Below the pieces are notes generated by a model. It saw nothing but the letters and a program-made list of their open reading frames with translations. It did no database searches and was not told the DNA's origin. DNA of 64,000 nt from Cristatella mucedo (Eukaryota > Bryozoa > Phylactolaemata > Cristatellidae): positions 1,193,501-1,257,500 of the forward strand of contig WPIO01000061.1 in assembly GCA_009760855.2 (NCBI GenBank), given 5' to 3'. Position 1 is the stretch's first letter; each line of letters opens with the position of its first letter. A program made the translations under genes and the position numbers. Of the stretch, positions 12,420 through 23,399 are shown piece after piece.

Positions 12420-13110
12420 CCTGATCATACTCAGCTCTATCTATCCCTCGACACTTCTATACCTTACTCAGCATTCGACTCACTTAACTCTATTTATGCC
12501 TGTATTGGCTACCTTTGCGCTGGGATGGTCACTAGCTATCTGTATCTAAACGTTGATAAGACCAACCTAATAGTTACGGGCAAACCGGACGTTACCCAAA
12601 AGGTAAAAGACTTACCCCTCGAATTTGATTCCACAAGCATCACTTCCTTAAAGTCGACCCCTAATTTAGTCATGCCATTCCAAAAAGGCTTGTCATTGGA
12701 TCGGCACATTGCATCTGCTGTCGAGTCAGCCTACTTTCACCTAGGGAATGTTGCCAAAATCACGGCCTGCTTAGATAAGAGTACGACGGTAACTAGTTCA
12801 CGCCTTTGCAACAATGCGACTAGGCATAACACTGCAATTCCTTGTACTCAGGACTTTGGCCTGAGCACTTAATCGCCTAGCAACTGGTGAAAAGCTAGTC
12901 AGCTAGATGGGTCTGTCGTCGGTGGCATAGTTGCTATCCACACCCCTTCTGTCTGAGCCACACTGGCTCGCTAACAAGCATAAAATCGACTTTACGATCG
13001 TGTGTCTGGCTTAGAGGTCGTATCACTCGCTGGCACCAGCCTACATATCCGACCCTTAGAGTCGGCAGCTTTGAGTTCTCGTACCGTCCGCTCCTTAGCT
13101 TAGCTCCTTA
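12420..13110 (+). mobile_element. Diverged L2-type relic (separate subfamily)
   Basis: An open stretch at 12525 to 12872 encodes NVDKTNLIVTGKP and LSLDRHIASAVESAYFHL, matching KLNDDKTNLLVMGKP and LSLDDHISSTVKSAYF of L2-A at a distance. Weaker C-terminal similarity follows to about 13.1 kb. Confidence 0.65.
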
Positions 13111-13486
13111 GTCGTCTCTCTGCTTCGTGTGTGACACACTAAGAATGATACCGAGCGTGTCATTAAACCTTTGTGATTGACTCCTTTGCAGCAAGTCGCA
13201 TAGCGCTAGGATAAAAAATTAATTCGCTATCCTTTTCAAAAGACCAATCCTCATTTTATTATTTTGACGATACCACCGGTACTTTGTGCTGACGACATTG
13301 AAGCTAAAATAGACACAAGATGTCGTGCTCAAATTGGTTTGGTCTCGCATAGTACAAGATGCAAGCCTCCTGCGAAGATTGCACGAATTTTAGTCTTTTC
13401 GATTGTTGCGTCGGAGGCAGTTGGTACACCACATTAAGTGCCAAATGCCGATTCAGATGTGGGATATAAAAACTAAAACGACCCAC

Positions 13487-13572
13487 TTTAAGCTAATGTA
13501 AAGCGCCTAGAAAGAGATTAAGTTCTCTGAGGGCGCTTTATCAAGTGCAATATTATTATTATTATTATTAAG
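13487..13572 (+). mobile_element. L2-A 3' terminal fragment
   Basis: Only the 3' hairpin (taaagcgcctagaaagagat, ttctctgagggcgctttatc) and the (ATT)n tail are present, so this is an extreme 5' truncation. Confidence 0.85.
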
Positions 13573-14243
13573 CTGTCTCTACATAAATTAATCAAAACTG
13601 GCTCGAGCACTGGGGGTGCAACTTCAGCCTCAGTAGATCATGTTCGTAAGTGTAGGGCATAGGGGCTACCTGCTTGCTGCCAGGCTCACGGATGCCCGCT
13701 GAGGGCCTTGCAGCAAGTCATTTCTCTACCATTTGCAGACATATGTAAAGTCAGGATTTAGCAGTATCATTAAAGGGCTCGCATACTCTAAAATCCTTTT
13801 GGCTTTGGGAGAAAGAAGAACGGTAGTTGGACCCATTTACAGAGTTCCTCGTATTACTACAGTCACCAACCCGACCTGTCGATATTGAGCCTGCAAGTGG
13901 CGTCTCCACTCAGCACTCGCAAAGATAGACAGAGCAGACACAAACGGAACGACGTAAGCATACACACAGCCTCTGCCATGCGCCCGAAATACAAGGCACT
14001 AACCATGACGACTGGCTGCTACGTGCACTCCTTCGACCGCTGCTGCCGTCGGCCTCATTCGCTGGCGAGACCTTGAACGCTCCCATACTTCCGGAGGAAG
14101 AGTCTGACTGTTCAGATGTCTTCGAGTGAATATGCTGTCTGACGAGGTCCTGCAACAAGCGCTCGTATGAAAGAAATATGCGAGTGCTATGCAGGCACGC
14201 AAAGTGTGCATCCGTGTGCACCGAACCTGTCACCAGTTCTATT

Positions 14244-14289
14244 GCACACACACACACACACACAGACACACACACACACACACACACAA
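14244..14289. repeat. (CA)n microsatellite
   Basis: CA array with one interruption (caga). Confidence 0.97.
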
Positions 14290-14570
14290 AATCGCAGATT
14301 CTGGGGAAATGTGCCTCACAGTTTACGTCTGTGCCTCGATTCTGGTACTGTCTTGTGTGCCCCTGCAAGCATCTCGCTGCCTTGTCGTGAAGTGACCTCG
14401 GAGTAATATTAGACGATGGAAATTTAATTTTAGATCACTTCATCTATTTATCTGATGGTATAGCAAGAGGTCCAGATGTGTCATTTTGAACAAGCGAGAA
14501 ATTTAAGATATAGCGCATACATCAGGCAATTTTGTGTACGTTCAAACTGATTTTTAAAACTTGTCTTTTC

Positions 14571-15581
14571 CAGAGTATTGACGTGAATGGACAAAGACCA
14601 TCTGAAGTACCTCTGAAATATGGAGTACCTCAGGGCTCCGTGCTAGGTCCGGTTCTTTTCACGCTTTATACTCTCCCTCTTGCTGATGTGATTGCCAAGC
14701 ACAATCTAGGCTTTCACCTGAATGCGGATGACACTCAGTTGTACCTTTGCTTTGACTCCTCACAGCCTTCGAGCACCTCAAATTCTCTCAACTCACTTGC
14801 TGCATGCATTGATGACATCCGCACATGGATGGCAGCAAATTTTCTAAAACTAAACGATGACAAAACTAACTTACTAGTTATGGGCAAACCCAGTGTGATT
14901 CAGAGATTGGAAAGGCTGACTCTCAAAATGGGCTCTGCCAGCATTTCTCCTGTTGAAAAAGCTTGAAATCTATGTGTCATATTCCAAAGCGACCTCTCAC
15001 TAGACGACCATATCAGCTCCACAGTCAAATCCGCCTATTTTTAGCTTGATAACATTGCTAAAATTTGGGCTTGTTTAGATAAGGATACCACATCTAAGTT
15101 AGTCCATGCATTCATGACCCGTCTCGACTTCTGTAACTCACCTCTTACTGGCCTACCAGCATGTGCGATCAGGCGATTGCTGCTGGTGCAAAACTCTGCA
15201 GCCAGGCTTGTCTGTCGTGAGCGTCGCAGTTGCCACATTACTCCACTTGTCGCCGACCTGCACTGGCTACCAGTCAAGCAACGGATTGACTTCAAGGTTT
15301 TGTCGCTCACTTTTAGGTCTCTTCATTCTATGGCTCCGGCCTATCTCTCCGACATACTACCCCATCAGGCCAAGCATCGTACCACCCGCTTTTCGGAATC
15401 CAACAGTCTACAAATACCTCGTACAAACCTCAAATCCTTTGGAGACCGTGCATTTAGTTCGTATGCTCCCACAGCCTGGAACTCCCTCCCGACCTGCGTC
15501 AGAACATCCCCTGACCTGACCACATTTAAAAAGAACTTGAAAACACACCTATTTAGGACAGCATTTAGTGGGTCCCTGTGA
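14571..15581 (+). pseudogene. L2-A reverse transcriptase, C-terminal half
   Basis: The frame reads GVPQGSVLGPVLF (RT motif 4), then NADDTQLYLCF at about 14721, where the family has YADD, so the catalytic motif is altered. It continues with LKLNDDKTNLLVMGK. Downstream are the thumb and C-terminal motifs DFCNSPLTGLP, HWLPVKQRIDFKVLSLTF and RAFSSYAPTAWNSLP, which define the L2/CR1 group. Two in-frame stops (about 14964 and 15042) interrupt an otherwise single frame, so the decay is recent and due to point mutation. In a complete element this protein carries an apurinic endonuclease and RT for target-primed insertion. The endonuclease part is absent here. Confidence 0.88.
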
Positions 15582-15816
15582 TTCGTCCTTCGTGTGCTTA
15601 TGCGTGCTGACACTGTGAATGCTGCCACTAACCACATTTGCATGCTGACCCTGTGCATGTCACCCCTAACCATATTATTCATTTTGTTTGTTTTTCAAGC
15701 ATGATTTTACTTACCATTCAATTGCATTTCACTTTGCAGCAAATGTAAAGCGCCTAGAAAGAGATTGAGTTCTCTGAGGGCGCTTTGTCAAGTGCATTAT
15801 TATTATTATTATTATC
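14571..15816 (+). mobile_element. L2-A LINE, best-preserved 3' half
   Basis: This reference copy runs from the middle of the reverse transcriptase to the end. It has about 1 kb of coding sequence, a 3' untranslated region (15582 to 15790) that ends in the hairpin taaagcgcctagaaagagat / tctctgagggcgctttgtc, and an (ATT)n tail at 15795 to 15816. The upstream part of the element is missing. Confidence 0.9.
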
Positions 15817-15890
15817 TTCTCTTGTTTGCCGTGGATATTTCATGTGTGCATTAAAAAAATCCGCGGTTTAATCTGTTTTTCCAAAGAACA

Positions 15891-15915
15891 GTCAAAGAGA
15901 GAGAGAGAGAGAGCA
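15891..15915. repeat. (GA)n microsatellite
   Basis: Short GA array. Confidence 0.9.
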
Positions 15916-16099
15916 AGGCCTTAAAGAGTCATTACGGAAACAAGACAAGCCCCTGCAAAGCTTCAATAATAACGTATCTGAGACGACCTACTGAACTGGG
16001 CTGAATGACATAATCATTGCTAATGAGATCCAAAACACGAGAATCTTTCTTAATTTAGAAGCATCATACGTGACTACCCGTATATAGAAGGTAGAAAGT

Positions 16100-16604
16100 C
16101 AAGTCTGCTTAATTTTAGCTACATAACATTGCCAAAATTCGGGCTTGTTTAGACAGCTATATCCCATCTTGATTGGTCCATGCATTTGTGACATCCCGTC
16201 TTGACTTCTGTAACTCACAGCTTGCTGGCCTATCGGCCGGTGCATTCAGGCACTTAAAGCTGGAGTACAACTCTGCAGCTAGGCTTGTCTGTCGTGAGCG
16301 TCGTAGTTGCCACATCACACTTCTTCTCGCCGACCTGCACTAGCTCCCAGTCAAGCAACGTATCTACTTCAAGGTTCTGTCACTCACTTTCACGTCCCTT
16401 CATTCTTTGGCTCCAGCCTACCTATCAGATCTACTCCCCGACCAGGCTAAGCGTCGTACCACCCTCTTTTTGAAATCTAGCTGTTTACCTATACCTCATG
16501 CCAATCTCAAATCCTTAGGAGACCCTGCCTTTAGTTCGTGTGCTTCCAAAGCCTGGAAGTCACTTTTGACTTAGGTCTGTCACGACATCTCCTGACTTGT
16601 CCAC
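16100..16604 (+). mobile_element. L2-A C-terminal relic
   Basis: Sense fragment from the thumb region (LDFCNSQLAGL-like) to the AWKSLL-like motif. It ends abruptly at an antisense L2-A tail. Confidence 0.8.
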
Positions 16605-16852
16605 ATCGCCCTCAAAGAACTCAATCTCTTTCTAGGCGCTTTACATTTGCTGCAAAGGGAAACGCGATTGAATGATGAGTGATCATGCTTGATGCTTGAT
16701 GAACAAAATGAATAACATGGTTAGGAGTAACCATGCACAGGGTCAGCATGCAAGTCTGGTTAACGGCAACATGCAGAGTATCAGCACGCATAAAAACATA
16801 AAGGGCGAATCACAGGGATCCACTAAATGCTGCGATAATTAGGAGCATTTTT
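16605..16852 (-). mobile_element. L2-A 3' end, abutting a sense copy
   Basis: It begins inside the hairpin (gccctcaaagaactcaatct) without the (AAT)n tail and runs into the 3' untranslated region. It sits tail to tail with the sense copy ending at 16604. Confidence 0.8.
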
Positions 16853-17344
16853 AATTAGTGGTAGTGTTAGTGGAAGTTCTCGACGAACATGACACTCAAG
16901 GACTAGGTGATTGTGACTAATAGGGCTCGTCACGTCCAACCGATCGCCTTTCATCATACTCGGCGAGCTATTGTCCTATTTTTCTATTTTTGTAATACTT
17001 GGAAAGCTTACCTTAAAACCCCTCTTCGGTGTTGTTCAATTCAGCCAATGATCTTTGTGCAAATGGAGATAACGAGTTGAGGTAATAGAAGGCACAAAAT
17101 CACAAAACCTTTAGAGCCCCCGTTATAGAATTACCTACATATGCTATCCACATTCTCTCTTGAACTTAGGCATGCAGACAGGATCGTTTGCATTGACCTG
17201 ACATCACTCTTAAATAAATAATGTTCTCTTTTTTTCGGTGTCCACCAATCACGAAAATATCACATTTGCCCAGGGTTAGGCAATTGCAGGCCTTTTCACA
17301 GTATGACTGGCCCTACATTTTTTCATGCCCCGTCGAGCTGATTT

Positions 17345-17640
17345 ATTTTGACTTAGTTCGGCTACTCTCCACATCAAAGGTGTTGCCACTCACTCGTAGG
17401 TCCCTCGATCCCCTTGCTCCGGCCTACCTATCTGCACTACTTTCCAATCGGGCTAGGCATCGTTCTACCCGCTCTTATGAATCCCATCAGGCTAAGTGTC
17501 GTTCAACCCGCTCTTGTGAATCAAGCGCTTAGCTATGCCTAGAACCAGCCTTAAATCCTTCGGAGACCACGCCATAAGGTCACATGTTCCCAAAGCCTAC
17601 ATCTCACTCCCGAATGATGTCAACCCCATCGCCGACTTGC
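17345..17640 (+). mobile_element. L2-A C-terminal relic with a short internal duplication
   Basis: The peptide LAPAYLSALL and the SFGDHA-like segment identify the C-terminal region. A segment of about 37 bases around cgttctacccgctcttatga is duplicated in tandem with changes (near 17459 and 17497). Confidence 0.65.
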
Positions 17641-18001
17641 CCCCATCACCCTGGCCTATCAAACCGGTGTGCAACTCGAACCGGTACACTCAATAGCTCA
17701 GAGCATCTCTTGAGCGTTGTCTTATCTCCTGAGCGTTGTCATAGTGGAGGGGCGCCAAAAGATATGGGAGGCGGTCAACCAACTGAGGCGAGAAAACGTA
17801 CTAGCCCGACGCAGGCTCTCTTTTTCCAGAGGGGACTCTACTACCCGCCACAGCCTCCGCGTATGCAACTAATCATTATAATGACCACCTTAGTAAGAGG
17901 TCATCGTGGGAGTGCAGACGGCCCGAGACACCAACCGCTTTCAAAAGCTGGGCAGGCATGGTGTTGACGATACAAATCGCGTTCCGTACTGTCGCGTGTA
18001 C

Positions 18002-18270
18002 CTCGTAGTCGTGCGTCAAGCATCCATTCTCTTCGTCAGCTTCGTCCGAGATGAGCGGACTGTCTTTGTCCGGAGCCAGCCTCCAGCCTCTTAGCTGCTG
18101 GCAGCGCCTTACGGCACAGATGAACGCCAGGGCAACCGCGATACCGATCGCTGCTCCACAGAGAACGAAGATGACGATGAACATCTGCCGCCTTGCAGCA
18201 GTGCTCTCTTGGGGCACCACGTCCAAGCTGAACTGTACCTGCCGCGAACAAAGAGCGTCGCATAACAGCA
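18002..18270 (-). CDS. Exon 4 of IA-2/PTPRN-like gene: transmembrane segment
   Basis: The exon contains one clear transmembrane helix, MFIVIFVLCGAAIGIAVALA followed by FICAV (about residues 30 to 54), then the basic stop-transfer segment RRCQQLRGWR and an acidic stretch ending LTHDYE at a GAG/GTACAC donor in phase 0. IA-2 and phogrin have the same layout, a helix followed by a short tail that ends in a Glu-Tyr-Gln-like motif before the LCRQ exon. Two acceptors are possible. CCTACAG at 18271 gives phase 1 and joins exon 3 directly (start used here). GCGGCAG just upstream of 18238 has a better pyrimidine tract but gives phase 0, so it would need another small exon. This is the single membrane pass of a type I vesicle-membrane protein. 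I found no phosphatase-like exon in 1 to 18001. Confidence 0.68.
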
Positions 18271-18413
18271 CTGTAGGCTGCCGAGGGCGATTTCGAGAGA
18301 CGACTTCGAATACTGTATTAACGTATTACTGTATATTATTGTATCAACGCGCCCTGTTTTAACGGATGTAAATAATATATAATCATGTATACGCACAATA
18401 TTTACTTAGTATA

Positions 18414-18452
18414 CAACATATATGCATATATATAAACATATACATACATATG

Positions 18453-18485
<33 letters not shown>

Positions 18486-18600
18486 ATATACGTGCGTGTC
18501 TGTGTGTGCACGTGTGCACGTTCTTGAGTTCGCTCACGCGCGTGTGCCTATTTGTGTGTGTGTGGGTGTGCGTATGTGCACGTGTGCGTGTGTGCGTTAT
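18414..18600. repeat. (TA)n then alternating TG/CG tract
   Basis: TA repeats to about 18480 are followed by about 120 bases of mostly alternating purine-pyrimidine (gtgtgcacgtgtgcacg, gcgtatgtgcacgtgtgcg). Confidence 0.9.
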
Positions 18601-18654
18601 GGGCATGAATATACATATTATATGTATTTGCAGCGCATAAATATGAATTGACTT

Positions 18655-18930
18655 ACATTTTTAGTGCAGCCTAAGATAGCTAAATCTCCATCCAAGCTCT
18701 TCACTTAGGCCGCAAGCGAGTTAAACAATTGATTTGCGACTGTAAGATGCACACAAGCAGCACAATAGGCATATAATGTTAGAAATATGGTGGTTTAAAG
18801 TTCATTTTAAATGTCACTTGAGGAGAAATTACGATGTCAGCCGGCTAAGGGTTTTCCGACTCTGAAGGCTAAGAGACCGATTTGAGGTTGATTGCAAGCG
18901 GAGCTAAACGGCTATAATTTAACAGATATG
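18655..18930 (-). mobile_element. Very diverged L2-type 3' region
   Basis: The order of features matches antisense L2-A: a hairpin-like start (gcagcctaagatagctaaat), then ttcattttaaatgtcac and a later gatttgaggtt. Identity is low. Confidence 0.4.
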
Positions 18931-19114
18931 GATATATGGAGTGCCAAGAGATGCATAATGAGTTAGTACGTTAGATTGACAAGCAGGAGCAAGGAAAAAC
19001 GTTCTTACGCTGACCCACAAGGCCCGCCACGGCTTGGCTGCTTCATACCTAGCTCAACTGCTGCACCAGTTTCAGCCTCTTCGCGCCCTCAGGTCCTGTG
19101 TGAACAATCAATTA

Positions 19115-19470
19115 GATGTTCCATTCCTCCGCTTAAAGACCGTTGGCGACAGAAGCTTTAGCTCTGCAGGTCCTAGACTGTGAAACTCGCTTCCACAATT
19201 CTTATGCAACGACAACTACTCTCCTACTGTCGACTATGGCTCATCCTTTTCAGTGGTCCTGAGCTGCTACTTCCGTGCTACTCACTACCTCAACTGCTCT
19301 CCTGACTCTGCTATGCTTCCCACTTTCTGTTTGTTGCGTGAGAAGAAGTCTGTTAGCCACCGAATGCCTACCAAAAGCCGCTTAGGCTGTGAGTGCGCTA
19401 TACAAAAATCTCCTGCTTAACACAGACATAGTCTTTATGGCTTTGTGGAGTTACAGACAGAGATACACAT
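19115..19470 (+). mobile_element. L2-B 3' end
   Basis: It matches the copy at 35.7 kb from ccgcttaaagaccgttggcg through the coding end (SSAGPRLWNSLP in a broken frame) to ggagttacagacagagatac. Confidence 0.8.
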
Positions 19471-19852
19471 ACGTGCATACAAGTGCACTAAAAGAGTCTC
19501 ACGACGCGTGAAGTGACCTTGAAGTCGATGCACTCGTTTTTGGGGAACCAGCGCTGGCCGGAAACTAGCACCCTTATCGTAGCCTCCCCAGTGGCTGAAT
19601 CTGCGCAGAAGCTGCTGTCTGGCCAAAGATTCAGCATCCCCAGGTCACTGGCTGCTTATATTTCACGACTTAGTGAGACAGACATTCGCTGCGAGTGCCA
19701 TCAAAGCAAAGCTGGCGCGATATGTCGCAGCTCATGCATTTCGACTGCAGTCAGTGCGGCAGCAGTCCCCTGAAAGCCTTCCGTTTCTGATCACGAACGG
19801 CCTTGACCTTTTCCGAGCAGCTAGCAGTGTGCTCTCTTAAGTGCGAGGGCAT

Positions 19853-19960
19853 CTAATAATAATAATAATAATAATAATGCACTTGATAAAGCGCCCTCAG
19901 AGAACTTAATCTCTCTCTAGGCGCTTTACATTTGCTGCAAAGGGAAATGCAATCTACGAC
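19853..19960 (-). mobile_element. L2-A 3' terminal fragment
   Basis: An (AAT)8-type tail, then gcacttgataaagcgccctc and the antisense hairpin. Short truncated insertion. Confidence 0.85.
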
Positions 19961-20256
19961 GATAAACTGGCGGCTACGTGTCTCCAGCTCATTGCAGCTA
20001 GTGGCATTAGTCGCTGAGGAAGGCAAAGATAGTGTTACTCATAAGGGGTCCTACTAACCGGTAGCACTCAGTGTCTTCTCGTGTGCTTTGGCTTGCTAGC
20101 CGATACATGATTCTTTTCCACTTTAGCATGCTTTGGCATACTCGTCTAAGCAGGACACCGCGCGTGTCATTCACACTTGGTCCTTGATTACCCTGTAGCA
20201 TTTTAAAGCTCATGTTTATGAATTTAGTTCTCTGCAGGCGCTATGCAAAAGATATA

Positions 20257-20587
20257 TTGGAACTCCCTCCCGTCATGCGTCAGAACATGCCCTGATTTGA
20301 CCACATTTAAAAGAACTTAAAAACACCTATTTAGGACAGCATTTAGTGGGTCCCTGTGATTCGTCCTTCATGTGCTCATGCGTGCTGACATTGTGCATGC
20401 TGCCACTAACCACATTTGCATGCTGACCCTGTGCTTGTCACCCCTAACCATGCTATTCATGTTTATTAAGCATGATATTACTCACCATTCAATCGCGCTT
20501 CCCTTGCAGCAAATGTAAAGCGCCTAGAAAGAGATTGAGTTCTGTGAGGGCGCTTTATCAAGTGCATTATTATTATTATTATTATAT
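20257..20587 (+). mobile_element. L2-A 3' end
   Basis: Sense copy from the last codons (AACTCCCTCCCG) through the 3' untranslated region to the hairpin and the (ATT)n tail. A separate hairpin-like remnant (tttagttctctgcaggcgct) lies just upstream at 20222. Confidence 0.88.
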
Positions 20588-20699
20588 TCTAATTAAGGCC
20601 GGCGTGCAACGGGCACCGTCAGATGAATGAATTCGCCGCGTGCGAGAATTCACGAATTAATGAGAAACGAGCGTTTTAAGTCTAGCGGTATTTTAACTG

Positions 20700-20970
20700 A
20701 AAGGCCTCCCCGCGGCACGCGCGCGGCTATCGCCGAGCATGGCGGCATGCGATAATAATCCCCGACGCGACGCCACGCGATGTACACAATGAGCAGACGA
20801 GGCCTAACGAGTGGTGCTGACGGAGATTTCCCATTAAGAAGCCAATAATGGCGGCCGGCCTTTCACATCAGAGCGGCTGCCTAACGGCTACGCTCCGCTG
20901 CCGGCGGAAACGGTGGAAAATTGAACGGCTTCGAGAAAGGCAACCTTCATCCTTGGAGTCAATTAGCTCG
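20700..20970. other. GC-rich unique segment in intron 3
   Basis: CpG-dense sequence (gcggcacgcgcgcggctatc, ggcggccggcc) surrounded by AT-rich DNA. No coding signal or repeat similarity was noticed. Confidence 0.4.
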
Positions 20971-21654
20971 ATTAGCTAGCCAAGCTCTCACAGCATATGC
21001 AAGCCCCGCAAGGTAAAAGCTCTAACTAAATGTCTACTGTCTGCAGCTGTCAGCAGGACTGGTTTAATGTTTTGGCGAGGTGAGAGCGTTTCCACAAAAA
21101 AGCTACAGACGCGAGTGACTGATTGTCTTTCGCCGACCCAGGAGGTCATAACACTAAGCGGAAAAGTAGGAAATAATAGCCGAAAAACACCCCCGACCGA
21201 CAGCAATGTAATCGGGGCAGGGGTTTATATTTAGTTCTCGGAACGAAACAGCACTCGGCCGCCGCCAGGTGCTCGTGCAGCAGAAATAGCTGACCTGGCG
21301 CTTACTCTCTCCAACGTAATCTCAGCCACCCAAGACTCAATCGGATTTAGCTGATCAGGACGAGATCGCACTCACGCCAGCCTCATTACCTCGCTGCCGC
21401 TGGTGGTGGCAACGTCCCCGCCGACTCCCGATTTCATTATGCTGACGCCCAACGTTTTCTCTACGATGTCTTTGTGTTCTAAAAAGAAATCAGGCTACGA
21501 AAAGAGATGCACTTTACTCTTACAGCTCTGCGCCAGCTCAACACCTGTGCACCGCGGAGGTATTGAGCCTTTCCTTGGGAAACGAATGATGACCGCAGTA
21601 GAGAGATCTAGAGATTCTGCAGCGTGCCCATCGGTCCGAGCACATTGTCAGTCA

Positions 21655-21795
21655 CTTTGGGTCGTAGCGCAGCAGTGAAGAGCTTGCCATCAAAAATCAG
21701 GAGCGGGTTCGAGTCCTAAAGCAGGCAATCTACCGCCCCAGGAAGTGGGCAGTTGAATCAGCTGATCTCAAGGTCACTGGCCTTAGCTCGCTGGT
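21655..21795 (+). mobile_element. SINE-3 copy
   Basis: tRNA-like head with box B cgggttcgagtcctaaagca, followed by ggcaatctaccgcc and a tail-like agctgatctc. Same head type as the sequence at the window end. Confidence 0.5.
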
Positions 21796-22443
21796 CTTCT
21801 CTCACAATTTCAGACTGAAACGCCTCTTAAATTCAAGCAGCGTCGTTGCAAGGGATTCTGTTATTAATTTAGATTCGTTTCACGCGAAGTAACATGCCTG
21901 ATAATGCACGGGACTATGTAATACAGGCGTAGAAATACGCAACGAAGCAGACTTTGCCTGTGCCACTTCTGCAGAGGCTACTCGGCTTGTATTACACGGC
22001 TTATTCGCAGCCTCAGATTTTCACACAATACTTGCAGTGGTCGTCCAGGTCAGTCCGGGTCATCCGGGTCGGACCTGGCTATATGGCTGTATTTAAGGGG
22101 CCACCGTGCGACCGTGCAGCTATTCTTCGTGGTTGCACTATACCGGATATACCAGGCTTCGGAAAGTGAGCGCGCCAGTCATGGAGGAAAATTAATGCTG
22201 TAAGGAGCTTCAAAATTTTGACTACGCAGTAGGCTTCTTCAATGTAAGGCACGACATACGCGCTTAAATCATATCTATTTTTCAATTGACGGATGAGATA
22301 ACAAAAGAACGAACGCAGTTAAGCGCTATTCATATAACACAAAAGAGACCTGCTTTCTTAATTCCGATGTAGGTAAGTCCGGTAAACGGAATTCACACAG
22401 TTCGAGGGGAAATCTGTTTATAGCTATCATGCTTAATTTACGC

Positions 22444-22518
22444 ATGTGTAAAATGCCGAGAAAGAGATTAAGTTCCTTTAAGACGCTATGCAAATTTAAT
22501 ATTATTAGAATTATTACC
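22444..22518 (+). mobile_element. L2/SINE-type 3' hairpin fragment
   Basis: taaaatgccgagaaagagat and gacgctatgcaaatttaat with an ATTATT-rich tail. It could be the end of either an L2 or a SINE-1-like copy. Confidence 0.6.
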
Positions 22519-23399
22519 CAAGTATAGGTAGATCATCTTGCACGTTCACTGAGCTAAAGGCAATAAGAGCCAGGAGGACTTGAAATGACTGTTGAGTTCA
22601 ATCCGTCCGAAGGGCTTCAACGAACTGCCAACGTACCAGGAGGGCTCTGTCTTTCGCAGCAAGGAACAGACGGGAGAGCAAAGCAAGCGAAAGTTACGCT
22701 TAACTACTGCAGACAGCAGTAAGAGAAAACAAGGAACCTATGAAGTCACTCAATATCGTACTGCCGTGGCTTAACGAAAAAGTCCCCTACCACAAATCTA
22801 CAGCAGTAGTAGACTGGAAGAACCCAGAAACATCGATGCTTAGCGAGCGCTTCCCGTGTAACAAAGCCGACAACAGGAAGGGGCTGAATGTAGGGTGCAA
22901 GAACTTCACCACCCGAGTCCGGACCTCGAGCCCTTGGCCAACAGTACGTCAGGCTAAGCAGCCAAGTCAGTGAACATCAGATCCGCACTGCAACGTAATT
23001 CTGGAATTTCCCGCGGTTTCTCACAGGCCTAGTGTAGAATAATAGTATGGCTTCTCCTGTTTTCCGAAGTCAAAGTGCACGCTGCGTGCAAGGACACGAA
23101 AATGCGTACACGAGAGTGCATACCTGATATAAAATTGACAAGATTATCTAGCTCGTGACGGTCGGCATTCGGCGGTATCGCAACAATGATTGCGTTCCGT
23201 TCGACTCTGCAAGAGATGAGTGTAACCGCTTCTCAGGCAGAACCGGTCAATTCTTTCCACTCCCGTTGCGCATCGGGTCCCAAACCCAATACGTCATGCG
23301 TTAGCAGAAATGTCACATTGCAACAGTTGAAAGAACTTATAAGGGCAACATTGCGTAAGAATAATAATTCGTCAGTTGCTACCGCGAGCAGCTAACGCA

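Larger units (their letters stand above)
1..18001 (-). other. Probable start of intron 4, with no phosphatase exon seen
   Basis: After the transmembrane exon the minus strand should continue to the juxtamembrane and phosphatase-like exons. I looked for the family signatures (LCRQRM, the DYINAS-like segment, HCSDGAGR) in the minus-strand frames and found none. The region is a mosaic of L2-A, L2-B and SINE copies. Stretches with nothing recognisable include 1 to 400, 2450 to 3010, 3170 to 3690, 4350 to 5230, 5400 to 6210, 7330 to 7690, 8195 to 9680, 9730 to 10580, 13110 to 13480, 13575 to 14240 and 16855 to 17340. Confidence 0.4.

Noticed and set aside
1..18001. Phosphatase-like domain exons of the IA-2-like gene
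   Set aside because: Minus-strand frames such as 3436 to 3681, 9040 to 9300 and 9684 to 10061 were compared with family motifs and none fits.
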